From the NCBI GenBank assembly GCA_902779305.1, contig CACZBD010000002.1, positions 1-64,000 of the forward strand: a stretch of DNA of 64,000 nt. The letters run 5' to 3'. Position 1 is the stretch's first letter; every line of letters begins with the position of its first letter. The translations under genes were made by a program, and so were the position numbers. Source of the DNA: an uncultured Lachnospiraceae bacterium. GTDB taxonomy: Bacteria > Bacillota > Clostridia > Lachnospirales > Lachnospiraceae. This document shows, piece after piece, positions 27,215 to 35,122 of this stretch. A model generated the notes under the pieces. That model was not told where the DNA came from. It saw only the letters and a list, made by a program, of their open reading frames with translations, and made no database searches.

Positions 27215-27325
27215 ATGGAATTTACCATGATCGAAACCGGATGGCTGTCCATCCTGCCGCCGCTCATTGCGGAGAGTGTGATTTTGACAGGAACAGTACT
27301 GTTGATCGGGAAGAAAGCGAAATAG
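27215..27325 (+). CDS. 36-residue membrane micro-ORF resembling an NhaC N-terminus
   Basis: AAAGGAG lies 7 bases before ATG 27215, a near-ideal ribosome site. The peptide has one hydrophobic stretch and ends GKKAK. The segment GWLSILPPLIA matches, from memory, the opening of NhaC-type Na+/H+ antiporters, which normally continue for 400 residues or more; here a stop follows at once. It is either a relic of a deleted antiporter gene or a retained small membrane protein. It sits between the YczE gene and the macro-domain gene. Confidence 0.5.
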   Translation: MEFTMIETGWLSILPPLIAESVILTGTVLLIGKKAK

Positions 27326-27334
27326 GGAGTAATC

Positions 27335-28462
27335 ATGGCGTTTAAGATCGTTCGGAATGACATTACAAAAATGAATACGGAGGCCATCGTTAATACGGCA
27401 AACGATCACCCGACGGTCGGGACCGGGTGCGATCATGCCGTATATGAGGCGGCAGGGTACGAGGAACTCCTCTCTTACAGGACCGAGAAGATCGGCTTTG
27501 TGCCGGAGGGCGATGCGTTCATCACGCCCGGGTTTCATCTGCAGGCAAAGTATATCATCCACGCGGTAAGTCCGTTGTATACGGGCGGGGAAGACGGCGA
27601 GGAAGAGAAACTGCGCGCCTGCTACAGGAAAGCGCTGCAGCTTGCCAAAGAGCATGAGGTCCGCTCGATCGCATTTCCCCTGATCTCTACCGGTGGGTTC
27701 GGTTACCCGAAGGAAGAGGGCATGCGCATCGCGGTGGATGAGATCCATGCGTTCCTGCTGCAGAATGAGATGGATGTTTATCTGGTTGTCTTTGACGATC
27801 GGGCAAGATCGCTCGGCAAAAAGATCGATCCGGATCTGGAAGAATACATTGACAGGAACTACGTTGAGGAGAAGAGGGAAGCCGAGTATGGTATGGTCTT
27901 CTCACGCAGACCGGACCGGATGCCGGAGAGGCCGAAAGCGGCGCACATAGCAGGCGGCTTCGGATCGATATTAAAAAACAGGAAAAAAGAAGAGCGCACA
28001 GTGGAATCGTGTGCAATGCCCGAGGCCGTAGATGAAGACCTCTTCATGGGCAGCCCCTGCGCTGAAGCGTTTGATTTTGAAACGGAACACGAGAGCAAAC
28101 TGAATGAGAGGATGAAGCATATTTCAGATACGTTTTCCGAGTATCTTATGTATCTGATCGAAGACAAGAAGATGAAAAACGCGGATGTTTACAAGCGGGC
28201 GATCGTGGATAAGAAGATCTTTTCCAAGATCAAGAATAACCCCGGTTATCATCCGCAGAAACTGACGGCGCTGTGTCTTTGTGTCGGCGCAAGACTGAAC
28301 CTGGATGAATCCAAGGACCTTCTGGCGCGCGCGGGCTATGCGCTTTCGCCCTGTGATAAGACGGACATCATCTTCTCCTATTTTATCGAAAATGAGATCT
28401 ATGACATGATCGAGCTGGACATCCAGCTCGAAGAACACGGCCTGCCCTGCATCATTTCATAA
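27335..28462 (+). CDS. Macro-domain protein with C-terminal helical domain
   Basis: 375 residues. Residues 1-170 form a macro domain: AIVNTANDHPTVGTGCDHAV corresponds to the Asn- and Gly-rich ADP-ribose loop, and FPLISTGGFGYP to the second phosphate loop. Such domains remove ADP-ribose from proteins or deacetylate O-acetyl-ADP-ribose. After a linker, residues about 260-375 form an all-helical domain (FSEYLMYLIEDKKMKNADVYKRA, IDRKIFSKI-like, LNLDESKDLLARAGYAL) that looks like an HTH or death-like adaptor fold. It is followed by a vWA protein, and a paired role is likely. Confidence 0.8.
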   Translation: MAFKIVRNDITKMNTEAIVNTANDHPTVGTGCDHAVYEAAGYEELLSYRTEKIGFVPEGDAFITPGFHLQAKYIIHAVSPLYTGGEDGEEEKLRACYRKALQLAKEHEVRSIAFPLISTGGFGYPKEEGMRIAVDEIHAFLLQNEMDVYLVVFDDRARSLGKKIDPDLEEYIDRNYVEEKREAEYGMVFSRRPDRMPERPKAAHIAGGFGSILKNRKKEERTVESCAMPEAVDEDLFMGSPCAEAFDFETEHESKLNERMKHISDTFSEYLMYLIEDKKMKNADVYKRAIVDKKIFSKIKNNPGYHPQKLTALCLCVGARLNLDESKDLLARAGYALSPCDKTDIIFSYFIENEIYDMIELDIQLEEHGLPCIIS

Positions 28463-28471
28463 GCTTCAAAA

Positions 28472-28498
28472 AGGTCGCTTTCCCGGCGACCTGATTTT
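28472..28498 (+). terminator. Terminator after the macro-domain gene
   Basis: AGGTCGC (28472-28478) pairs with GCGACCT (28486-28492), 7-base loop, followed by GATTTTTA. It lies 10 bases past the stop at 28462. Confidence 0.8.
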
Positions 28499-28570
28499 TA
28501 TTTTCAGAACGTATAATGAGCCCGTAAACAGGAAACACCCGCAAGGGCATCAGACAGGAGGGCAATCATT

Positions 28571-29242
28571 ATGCGTAAAGATTTAACGGAAGTTGTTTTC
28601 ATTCTTGACAGAAGCGGTTCGATGAGTGGACTCGAAGCGGACACGATCGGCGGGTTCAATTCCATGATCCAAAAGCAGCAGAAGGAAGACGGGGAAGCCT
28701 ACATCTCTGCAGTGCTTTTCGACGATCAGACCGAGGTGCTCTATGACAGGACGCCGGTTGGTAAGGTAAAACCGATGACGGACAAGCAGTATTACGTCAG
28801 GGGCTGCACGGCGCTTCTGGATGCGATCGGCGGCGCGATCCATCATATTTCGAAGATCCACAAGAGCGAGGCTGAAGAAGACAGGCCGGAGAAGACGCTC
28901 TTCATCATCACGACCGACGGCATGGAAAATGCCAGCCACACCTACGACTACAAGAAGGTCAAAAAGATGGTGGAGAAGCGCAAGGAAAAGAACGGCTGGG
29001 AATTTCTGTTCCTCGGCGCCAACATCGATGCGATCGGGGAAGCGACAAAGTTCGGGATCAGCGCCGACAGGGCAGTCAACTATGAGTGCGACAGCGAAGG
29101 GACGGCCATAAATTTCCGGTCGCTTTCCAATACGGTGTCCGCGGTCAGACATGCCAAGAGCAGGGCGGAAATCGGGATGGCTATGGATCTGGGCTGCGCG
29201 CCGATCAGAGAGGACTATGCAAAAAGGCATAAGAAGAGTTAA
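28571..29242 (+). CDS. von Willebrand factor A domain protein (TerY-like)
   Basis: 223 residues, a single vWA domain. The MIDAS metal site DRSGSMSG is at residues about 14-21, with the conserved Thr in GCTALLDAIGG and Asp in TTDGMENAS completing it. No signal or membrane segment, so it acts in the cytosol, probably in metal-dependent protein assembly. AGGAGGG precedes ATG 28571. It has its own upstream terminator from the macro-domain gene but the pairing of macro and vWA genes suggests linked function in a stress or defence response. Confidence 0.82.
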   Translation: MRKDLTEVVFILDRSGSMSGLEADTIGGFNSMIQKQQKEDGEAYISAVLFDDQTEVLYDRTPVGKVKPMTDKQYYVRGCTALLDAIGGAIHHISKIHKSEAEEDRPEKTLFIITTDGMENASHTYDYKKVKKMVEKRKEKNGWEFLFLGANIDAIGEATKFGISADRAVNYECDSEGTAINFRSLSNTVSAVRHAKSRAEIGMAMDLGCAPIREDYAKRHKKS

Positions 29243-29311
29243 AATGCTGAAAGAACAGATCCTGCAGGGCATGGACCGTAGTATCATGAGGAACCGGAAA
29301 GGGGATACGGG

Positions 29312-29431
29312 ATGAACTTTAAGTACATGCCGGAACTCGGATGGAGATGGGGATATCCGCTCGTGATCCTCGTCTGCGTGCTGATCGCTGTCGGAAGCCT
29401 GCTGTTCTTTAAGAAGAAAAAATGGTTGTAA
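29312..29431 (+). CDS. 39-residue micro-ORF resembling the CorA C-terminus
   Basis: AAAGGGGA lies about 6 bases before ATG 29312. The peptide contains YMPELGWRWGYP, one membrane helix and the basic end KKKKWL, and with the codon before the ATG it reads GMNF, the signature of the CorA Mg2+ channel, whose last helix and tail it resembles. The rest of CorA is absent. A 23-residue ORF from 29244 ends at 29315, overlapping its ATG. Relic of a transporter or a retained small membrane protein. Confidence 0.5.
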   Translation: MNFKYMPELGWRWGYPLVILVCVLIAVGSLLFFKKKKWL

Positions 29432-29462
29432 AAAATGGTTGCAGGAAAGAAATGAAACAGAA

Positions 29463-30110
29463 ATGAAAAAGAAAGTTGCTTTGGAGTGGCTGAAGATCGT
29501 TGCGGGTTTGCTCGTGTTTTCCTTCGGCGTGCATCTGACGATCTTTGCAAATATCGGACTGGCCCCCTGGGACTGCCTCGGAATGGGGCTCGCAAAACAT
29601 ACGCCGTTTAATTACGGGGTGGCGATGACCTTGATCGCCATCACCGTGCTCCTGATCGATGTCCTTATGAAGGAAAAGATCGGGTTCGGGACCATCATCG
29701 ATGCCTGTCTGACCGGAAATTTCGTGCAGATGTTCAATTCCTTGAATCCATTTCCGCTAAATCAGAATGTCTGGTTCGGGATCGGCTACATGCTCGCAGG
29801 ATTTGTGTTCATGGCGCTCGGTATGTGGATCTATATGAGCGCGCAGCAGGGCTGCGGCCCGAGAGATGCGCTGCTTGTCGGTCTTGGAAAAAGAATGCCG
29901 AAAGTCCCCATCGGGATCGTGGAGGTCCTGCTGTGGGCTTTTGTGCTGCTCATCGGCTATCTTCTGGGCGGACCGGTCGGGATCGGAACGCTGATCAGCA
30001 CATTCGGGGCGGGACTTGTGATGCAATTTGTGTATAATATCATCAGGTTTGAACCGAGAAAACTGAAAAACCGTGATCTGTTTGCGGTGATCAGGGAACT
30101 GAGAGAATAA
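29463..30110 (+). CDS. YczE/YyaS family membrane protein, second copy
   Basis: About 215 residues from ATG 29463; the upstream signal is weak, so TTG 29439 cannot be excluded. Four to six membrane helices, with GLAPWDCLGMGLA in the first half and QQGCGPRDALLVGLG in the second, the paired loops that define the family. Only distantly similar to the copy at 26511. Function not firmly established for the family. Confidence 0.8.
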   Translation: MKKKVALEWLKIVAGLLVFSFGVHLTIFANIGLAPWDCLGMGLAKHTPFNYGVAMTLIAITVLLIDVLMKEKIGFGTIIDACLTGNFVQMFNSLNPFPLNQNVWFGIGYMLAGFVFMALGMWIYMSAQQGCGPRDALLVGLGKRMPKVPIGIVEVLLWAFVLLIGYLLGGPVGIGTLISTFGAGLVMQFVYNIIRFEPRKLKNRDLFAVIRELRE

Positions 30111-30143
30111 CCGGTACTTACCGGGTGGATTGGAGATCGTTTT

Positions 30144-31724
30144 ATGAGTTTCGGGTTTTCTTACATCGGGCTGATCTGGCTGGCAATGCTGCTTGTCCCG
30201 AATTTTATCTGGACGAAAAATAAGCCGAAGGATTATGAAAAATATGCCGTAAATGAAAATAAGATCCTGCTTGGACTGGAGCGGGCCGGGGAATTTATCG
30301 TGACGCCGGTCGCACTCCTGTTTTCTGATTTTAACTATAAGGGCTGGAACTTCTGGGCAGCCGTGCTGCTGTTGTCTTTTCTTTGCATGGTATTGTATGA
30401 GATCTTCTGGGTCCGCTATTTTCGCAGTGAAAAGACGATGCAGGATTTCTACAGCAGTCTGTGCGGTGTTCCGGTCGCGGGGGCGACATATCCGGTCATC
30501 GCGTTTGCGCTGCTTGGTATTTACGGCGGAAACATCCTGATGCTCATCGGTTCTGTCATTCTCGGTGTGGGGCATATCGGGATCCATTTGCAGCACAGGA
30601 AGGAAGTCTGCGGACAAAAGAAAAAGCAGAAACTTGTGATCCGTATCCTGAAAGGGATCGGTCTGGCAGTTCTTGCGCTGATCTTCGGAACGTTCTTTTT
30701 CTTTATCGCCGGTAGGAACATCAACCAGCTCAAACGCGCCAGCCTCTATATGGACGGTGTGAACGAGCAGACTTATGTGCTTCTTAACGATCAGGAAGAA
30801 TATGTTTCGATCTGCGGCAGGGATGTTACAAATCCGGTGATCATTTCCCTGCATGGCGGTCCCGGCTCTCCGACAACATTTGTTGATTATCTCTGGCAGG
30901 ACAGACTGACGGATCAGTATACCGTGATCGCCTGGGACGAGCGGGGTTGCGGAAGATCGTATTACAGAAATACAAAACTTGATCCTGACAACGTCACGCT
31001 TTCTTTCGAACAGCAGATCCTGGATCTGGATGCGCTGGTCGATTATGCACTGGAGCGCTTCGGACAGGAAAAGGTGATCATTCTCGGGCATTCCTACGGG
31101 ACGATGCTTGGCAGCAGATATGCACTTTCGCATTCCGAAAAAGTATCGGCTTATATCGGTGTCGGCCAGTGCGTGAACGAGGAAGACTATTACGGCGAGT
31201 TCTATTCCTATGAGGATGCGCTGAAGAAAGCACAGGAAAAGGGAGACGATACGACAAAACTTACGGCAGCTTACGAGAAGTTCAAAGCCGATATGAGTAT
31301 CGTCAATCTCATGAATTTAAGAGCGCTTGTCGAACCTTATCATCCCCTGACGTATACAAAAGGCAAGTCTACCATGGCGGCGCTGACCAGCCCGATCGCA
31401 GGTGTGGATGATATGAGATGGTATTTTCTGACGGTCGCGTCCACGATGGGAAATCCCAGGCATGAGCAGTTGATCAGGCCTCTGGAAGAGTATATGAAGC
31501 AGTTCAATGTGCTGTCTTCAGGGGATTCTTACGAGATGCCGGTGCTGCTGATCTCGGGAACCTGTGACTGGATCACCCCATACGGGTTGGTGCAGGACTA
31601 TGCTGCGGCCTTAAAAGCGCCGAAAGTGGAAGTCTGTCCGATCGAGGGCTGCGGGCATTCTCCGCAGGGCCAGGTGCCGGATGAATTTGCGGAGGCGGTA
31701 AAGAGGTTTCTTGGGGATCTCTGA
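30144..31724 (+). CDS. Membrane-tethered alpha/beta hydrolase, prolyl aminopeptidase-like
   Basis: 526 residues. The first 190 contain four to five membrane helices (for example LIWLAMLLVPNFIW and VLALIFGTFFFFIA). Residues about 205-526 form an alpha/beta hydrolase: HGGPGS oxyanion loop, WDERGCGRS, the nucleophile elbow GHSYG, a helical cap and a terminal catalytic His in GCGHSPQGQ. That combination marks the proline iminopeptidase (S33) branch. The fusion of a polytopic module to the enzyme is unusual; topology predicts whether the active site faces the cytosol or the outside, and I cannot settle that by eye. Confidence 0.8.
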   Translation: MSFGFSYIGLIWLAMLLVPNFIWTKNKPKDYEKYAVNENKILLGLERAGEFIVTPVALLFSDFNYKGWNFWAAVLLLSFLCMVLYEIFWVRYFRSEKTMQDFYSSLCGVPVAGATYPVIAFALLGIYGGNILMLIGSVILGVGHIGIHLQHRKEVCGQKKKQKLVIRILKGIGLAVLALIFGTFFFFIAGRNINQLKRASLYMDGVNEQTYVLLNDQEEYVSICGRDVTNPVIISLHGGPGSPTTFVDYLWQDRLTDQYTVIAWDERGCGRSYYRNTKLDPDNVTLSFEQQILDLDALVDYALERFGQEKVIILGHSYGTMLGSRYALSHSEKVSAYIGVGQCVNEEDYYGEFYSYEDALKKAQEKGDDTTKLTAAYEKFKADMSIVNLMNLRALVEPYHPLTYTKGKSTMAALTSPIAGVDDMRWYFLTVASTMGNPRHEQLIRPLEEYMKQFNVLSSGDSYEMPVLLISGTCDWITPYGLVQDYAAALKAPKVEVCPIEGCGHSPQGQVPDEFAEAVKRFLGDL

Positions 31725-31808
31725 TAAAAGAAGTTTCTCGGGATTCTCTGATACAGAAATATTTGTAGGAACGTGAGGGGACCGGGCTGATCCGGAAAAG
31801 GACGGGAT

Positions 31809-33830
31809 ATGGCGGAGTATTCGAAATTATGGATGGGATACGCAAAGAGAACGTGCAGGGACCGCGCTCTTCTGAAAACGATCCGGATCAAAGGGGCAGA
31901 TGAAAACGATCCCATCATAAAAAATGCGGTTGTGGAATTACGGGAAGGACTGAAGTATATGCTGGATCTTGATCCGGAGATTGCTTTCGGTCCTTTTGTT
32001 GCGTCTGAGGGCGGATCCTGCAATTTGTCAGCTTCAGCTACGGACGGGGAAGGCATGACGGAGAAAGAGTCTTACCGGATTTCGGTTTGTGAGGATGGGC
32101 TGGAGCTTAGCGGACACTCTTCCGTGGGAGTGCTGTATGCGGTATTCGATCTGCTCCGCAGTGTTTCCTGCGGGAAAGAGATTGGTAAAGTATATGCTTC
32201 GGGGAAGACGGTGACGCCTTCAAATCCGCTTCGGATGCTGAACCACTGGGACAACATGGACGGCAGCATTGAGCGGGGGTACGCGGGACTGTCATTTTTC
32301 TTTCAGGATGATGAGATCCTCGTGAATGAACGGACAAGGGATTATGCGAAATTGATCGCATCCGTCGGGATCAATGCGGTCGTGATCAACAACGTCAATG
32401 TAAAGGATGCGGCGACGTTTCTGATCAGTGAGAGATATTCTGACCGGTTGTCTGCACTCGGAAAGATCTTCGCCGAATACGGGATCGGGCTGTTCTTAAG
32501 CCTGAACTTTGCATCCCCCATCGAACTCGGAGGACTGAAAAGCGCCGATCCGCTTGATGAAAACGTGAGGACCTGGTGGAAGGCTCAATTTGCGAAGGTG
32601 TTTTCGAGGGTTCCGACACTTAAGGGATTTCTTGTAAAGGCGGATTCCGAGGGGCGCCCGGGGCCTTTTACTTACGGCAGAACACAGGCGGACGGAGCAA
32701 ACATGCTCGCAGAACTTGTCCGGGAATATGGCGGGATCATCATCTGGCGCTGCTTTGTCTACAACTGCATGCAGGACTGGAGAGACAAAAAGACGGACCG
32801 GGCAAGGGCCGGATATGACACGTTCATGCCGATGGACGGGAAGTTTTCGGATAACGTCATCCTGCAGATCAAGAACGGGCCGATGGATTTTCAGATCCGC
32901 GAACCCGTATCGCCGCTGTTCGGGGGCATGGAAAGAACCAATCAGATGCTGGAAGTGCAGATTGCGCAGGAATATACCGGGCAGCAGATCGATCTTTGTT
33001 ATCTCATTCCGATGTTCAAAGAGATCCTTGATTTTCAAACGTATTGTGGCGATACAGACGATGCGGTTGCGGACATTGTAAGCGGCAAGACGTTTGGCGC
33101 CGGATCATCCGGGATCGCTGCGGTCGCAAACACGGGCCGTGATTTTTACTGGACAGGAAATGTCCTGGCGGCTGCCAATCTCTACGGGTTCGGGCGGCTT
33201 GCATTTGATACATCGCTCAGCGCTGAAAAGATCGCGGAAGAATTTGTCAAAATGACGATCTCAGTGGATGAAGAGGTGGTGGAGACGATCGTGTCGATCC
33301 TGCTTCCATCCAGAGAGATCTATGAGAAATATACGAGTCCGCTCGGGATCGGCTGGATGGTCAATCCGGGGACGCACTACGGCTGCAATGTGGACGGGTA
33401 CGAATACGACAGGTGGGGGACTTACCACAGAGCCGACCATCTGGGGATCGGCGTGGACAGGAGCGAGCGGGGAACCGGGTTTGCAAAACAGTACAGGGAG
33501 CCGAATGCTTCGATGTATGGTTCTATCACCGATTGTCCGGATGAGTTGGCGCTGTTCTTCCATCATTTACCGTATACGCACAGGCTGCACAGCGGGAAGA
33601 CCGTGATCCAGCATATCTATGACTCCCACTTTGAAGGATATGAGGAAGCACAGGAACTGGCGGGGAAATGGGAGATGCTTGCAGGCAGGATCGATGATGG
33701 GGTCTTCGAAAATGTCAGGGAACGCTTTGCAAGGCAGCTTGAGAACGCCCGAGAGTGGCGCGACCGCGTGAATTCCTACTTCTACCGCAAGAGCGGCATC
33801 CCCGACGAACACCACCGCGAAATATTTTGA
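31809..33830 (+). CDS. aguA: GH67 alpha-glucuronidase
   Basis: 673 residues, the usual length of GH67 enzymes. Characteristic segments in order: LRMLNHWDNMDGSIERGYAG, VGINAVVINNVN, the catalytic-acid loop ADSEGRPGPFTYGRTQADGA (Glu near residue 282), IIWRCFVYN, a carboxylate-rich region with DFQIREPVSPLFG, and WGTYHRADHLGIGVDR near the C-terminus. It removes 4-O-methyl-glucuronic acid from xylo-oligosaccharides. No signal peptide, so it works inside the cell on imported fragments. No other xylan genes are adjacent. Its stop codon lies at the edge of a REP-like pair. Confidence 0.92.
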   Translation: MAEYSKLWMGYAKRTCRDRALLKTIRIKGADENDPIIKNAVVELREGLKYMLDLDPEIAFGPFVASEGGSCNLSASATDGEGMTEKESYRISVCEDGLELSGHSSVGVLYAVFDLLRSVSCGKEIGKVYASGKTVTPSNPLRMLNHWDNMDGSIERGYAGLSFFFQDDEILVNERTRDYAKLIASVGINAVVINNVNVKDAATFLISERYSDRLSALGKIFAEYGIGLFLSLNFASPIELGGLKSADPLDENVRTWWKAQFAKVFSRVPTLKGFLVKADSEGRPGPFTYGRTQADGANMLAELVREYGGIIIWRCFVYNCMQDWRDKKTDRARAGYDTFMPMDGKFSDNVILQIKNGPMDFQIREPVSPLFGGMERTNQMLEVQIAQEYTGQQIDLCYLIPMFKEILDFQTYCGDTDDAVADIVSGKTFGAGSSGIAAVANTGRDFYWTGNVLAAANLYGFGRLAFDTSLSAEKIAEEFVKMTISVDEEVVETIVSILLPSREIYEKYTSPLGIGWMVNPGTHYGCNVDGYEYDRWGTYHRADHLGIGVDRSERGTGFAKQYREPNASMYGSITDCPDELALFFHHLPYTHRLHSGKTVIQHIYDSHFEGYEEAQELAGKWEMLAGRIDDGVFENVRERFARQLENAREWRDRVNSYFYRKSGIPDEHHREIF

Positions 33831-33908
33831 GCCCTTGGGGACGGGGTCAGTGGTCCATTGTCGACTTTTAGGTTTACAATGAGCCACTGACCCCGTCCCC
33901 AAGGGCTC
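33829..33908. repeat. REP-like inverted pair (units 3 and 4)
   Basis: Two units in opposite orientation form a perfect 25-bp inverted repeat: 33829-33853 (GAGCCCTTGGGGACGGGGT...) and 33884-33908, with a 30-base centre, followed by ATTTTTG. The left arm starts inside the stop codon of the GH67 gene. RNA from it would fold as a strong terminator-like hairpin. Confidence 0.85.
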
Positions 33909-33917
33909 ATTTTTGTG

Positions 33918-33946
33918 TTGAATAATATGGGAAAGCGTGATAGAAT
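33918..33946 (+). promoter_or_regulatory. Promoter of the sulfur-transfer operon
   Basis: TTGAAT (33918-33923), a 17-bp spacer, TAGAAT (33941-33946). It predicts an RNA leader of about 80 bases. An imperfect palindrome CCTATTA-AAG-TAGTAGG (33954-33970) begins just after the likely start site and could be an operator. Confidence 0.65.
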
Positions 33947-33978
33947 AAATAAACCTATTAAAGTAGTAGGCAAATAGG

Positions 33979-34008
33979 AATCCCGGGAGAGTGACTTCCG
34001 GATTTTTT
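33979..34008 (+). terminator. Attenuator-like hairpin in the sulfur-operon leader
   Basis: AATCCCGGGAG (33979-33989) pairs with CTTCCGGATT (33995-34004) with one bulge and one G-U, then a T-run to 34008. It lies 23 bases before the start codon at 34032. CCTATT and AATAGG (33954-33978) can form a stem just before it. This suggests regulation by attenuation; the signal is unknown. Confidence 0.55.
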
Positions 34009-34031
34009 ATAATTGTTGGAGGAAAGAGAAA

Positions 34032-35093
34032 ATGAGCGAACAAGAGCAGTACAGACATATCTCGGCCGAAGAATTTGCGGCGCTTGATTTTAATACGGTC
34101 ACGCTTCTTGACCTGCGTGAGCCGGATGAAGTTCTGGTGAGCGGGATCGAGGGCGCGATCAATCTGCCGTTTTCCGGCGGCTTTGATGCGCTGGATACGG
34201 TTCCGAAGGATAAGCCGGTGGTCGTGTTTTGCCGTGTTGGGGACTGGAGTGAGCAGATCGCGGAGATCTTATCCGACAGGGGATATGATGTTGCAACGCT
34301 TGACGGAGGGTATCAGGCCTATCGTGCACTGCAGACGCAAAGCAGCCCTGCAGTCGCTGCAGGTCCTGCGCCTGTTCCGGTCCTGATCGACGCCAAAGGC
34401 CTCAAATGCCCCGGGCCGATCGTAAAGGTTGCGGATTATCTGCGGGATAAGCCTGTCGGCGAAACGATCCGTGTGGAAGCAACAGAAGAAGCATTTGAAT
34501 CTGATATCAAAGTCTGGTGCGCGCGCACCGGAAACCATCTGGATGAGCTGGTGATCAAAGACGGCGTGATCAGGGCGCAGATCACAAGGGCGGATAAACC
34601 GGAAACGGCTGCCGTAAAAGAACAGAACGATAAGACTTTTGTGGTATTCTCCGGGGATCTCGACAAGACCATTGCCGCGTTCATCATTGCAAACGGTGCG
34701 GCCGCAATGGGCAGGAAAGTCACAATGTTCTTTACTTTCTGGGGATTGAACATATTGAGAAAACCGAAGAAGATCAAAGTGGCCAAGACGTTTATCGAGA
34801 AAATGTTCGGGCTCATGATGCCAAGGGGAACAACGAAACTCGGGCTCTCCAGGATGAACATGGGCGGTGCCGGTGCGAAAATGATCCGCGGGATCATGAA
34901 GAAGAAGGGGATCAGTTCACTTGAAGAACTGATCGAGAGTGCAAAATCACACGGGGTCAGGATCGTTGCCTGCCAGATGTCGATGGATATCATGGGGATC
35001 CGACAGGAAGAGCTGATCGACGGGGTGGAACTCGGCGGCGTTGCGACTTTTATCGGATCGGGCGAGGAATCCGATATGAGTCTGTTCATTTGA
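34032..35093 (+). CDS. Rhodanese-TusA-DsrE fusion, sulfur-relay protein
   Basis: 353 residues with three modules. Residues about 1-100: rhodanese domain with active-site Cys in VVVFCRVGDWS. About 115-190: TusA-like domain with the CPGP motif (KGLKCPGPIVKV). About 200-353: DsrE/DsrF-like domain (NDKTFVVFSGDLDKTIAAF, MGIRQEELIDGVE). Each is known to carry sulfur as a persulfide, so the protein can pass sulfur through three sites. ATG 34032 follows GGAGGAAAG. The next gene is a rhodanese-TtcA-like enzyme, a plausible acceptor. Confidence 0.88.
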   Translation: MSEQEQYRHISAEEFAALDFNTVTLLDLREPDEVLVSGIEGAINLPFSGGFDALDTVPKDKPVVVFCRVGDWSEQIAEILSDRGYDVATLDGGYQAYRALQTQSSPAVAAGPAPVPVLIDAKGLKCPGPIVKVADYLRDKPVGETIRVEATEEAFESDIKVWCARTGNHLDELVIKDGVIRAQITRADKPETAAVKEQNDKTFVVFSGDLDKTIAAFIIANGAAAMGRKVTMFFTFWGLNILRKPKKIKVAKTFIEKMFGLMMPRGTTKLGLSRMNMGGAGAKMIRGIMKKKGISSLEELIESAKSHGVRIVACQMSMDIMGIRQEELIDGVELGGVATFIGSGEESDMSLFI

Positions 35094-35122
35094 TCGTGAT
35101 ATGTAAAGTGAGCGTTTAAGAC

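Noticed and set aside
29757-31133. 458-residue open frame on the minus strand
   Set aside because: Antisense to the YczE and hydrolase genes; composition (many Asp, His, Arg) is typical of a shadow frame.
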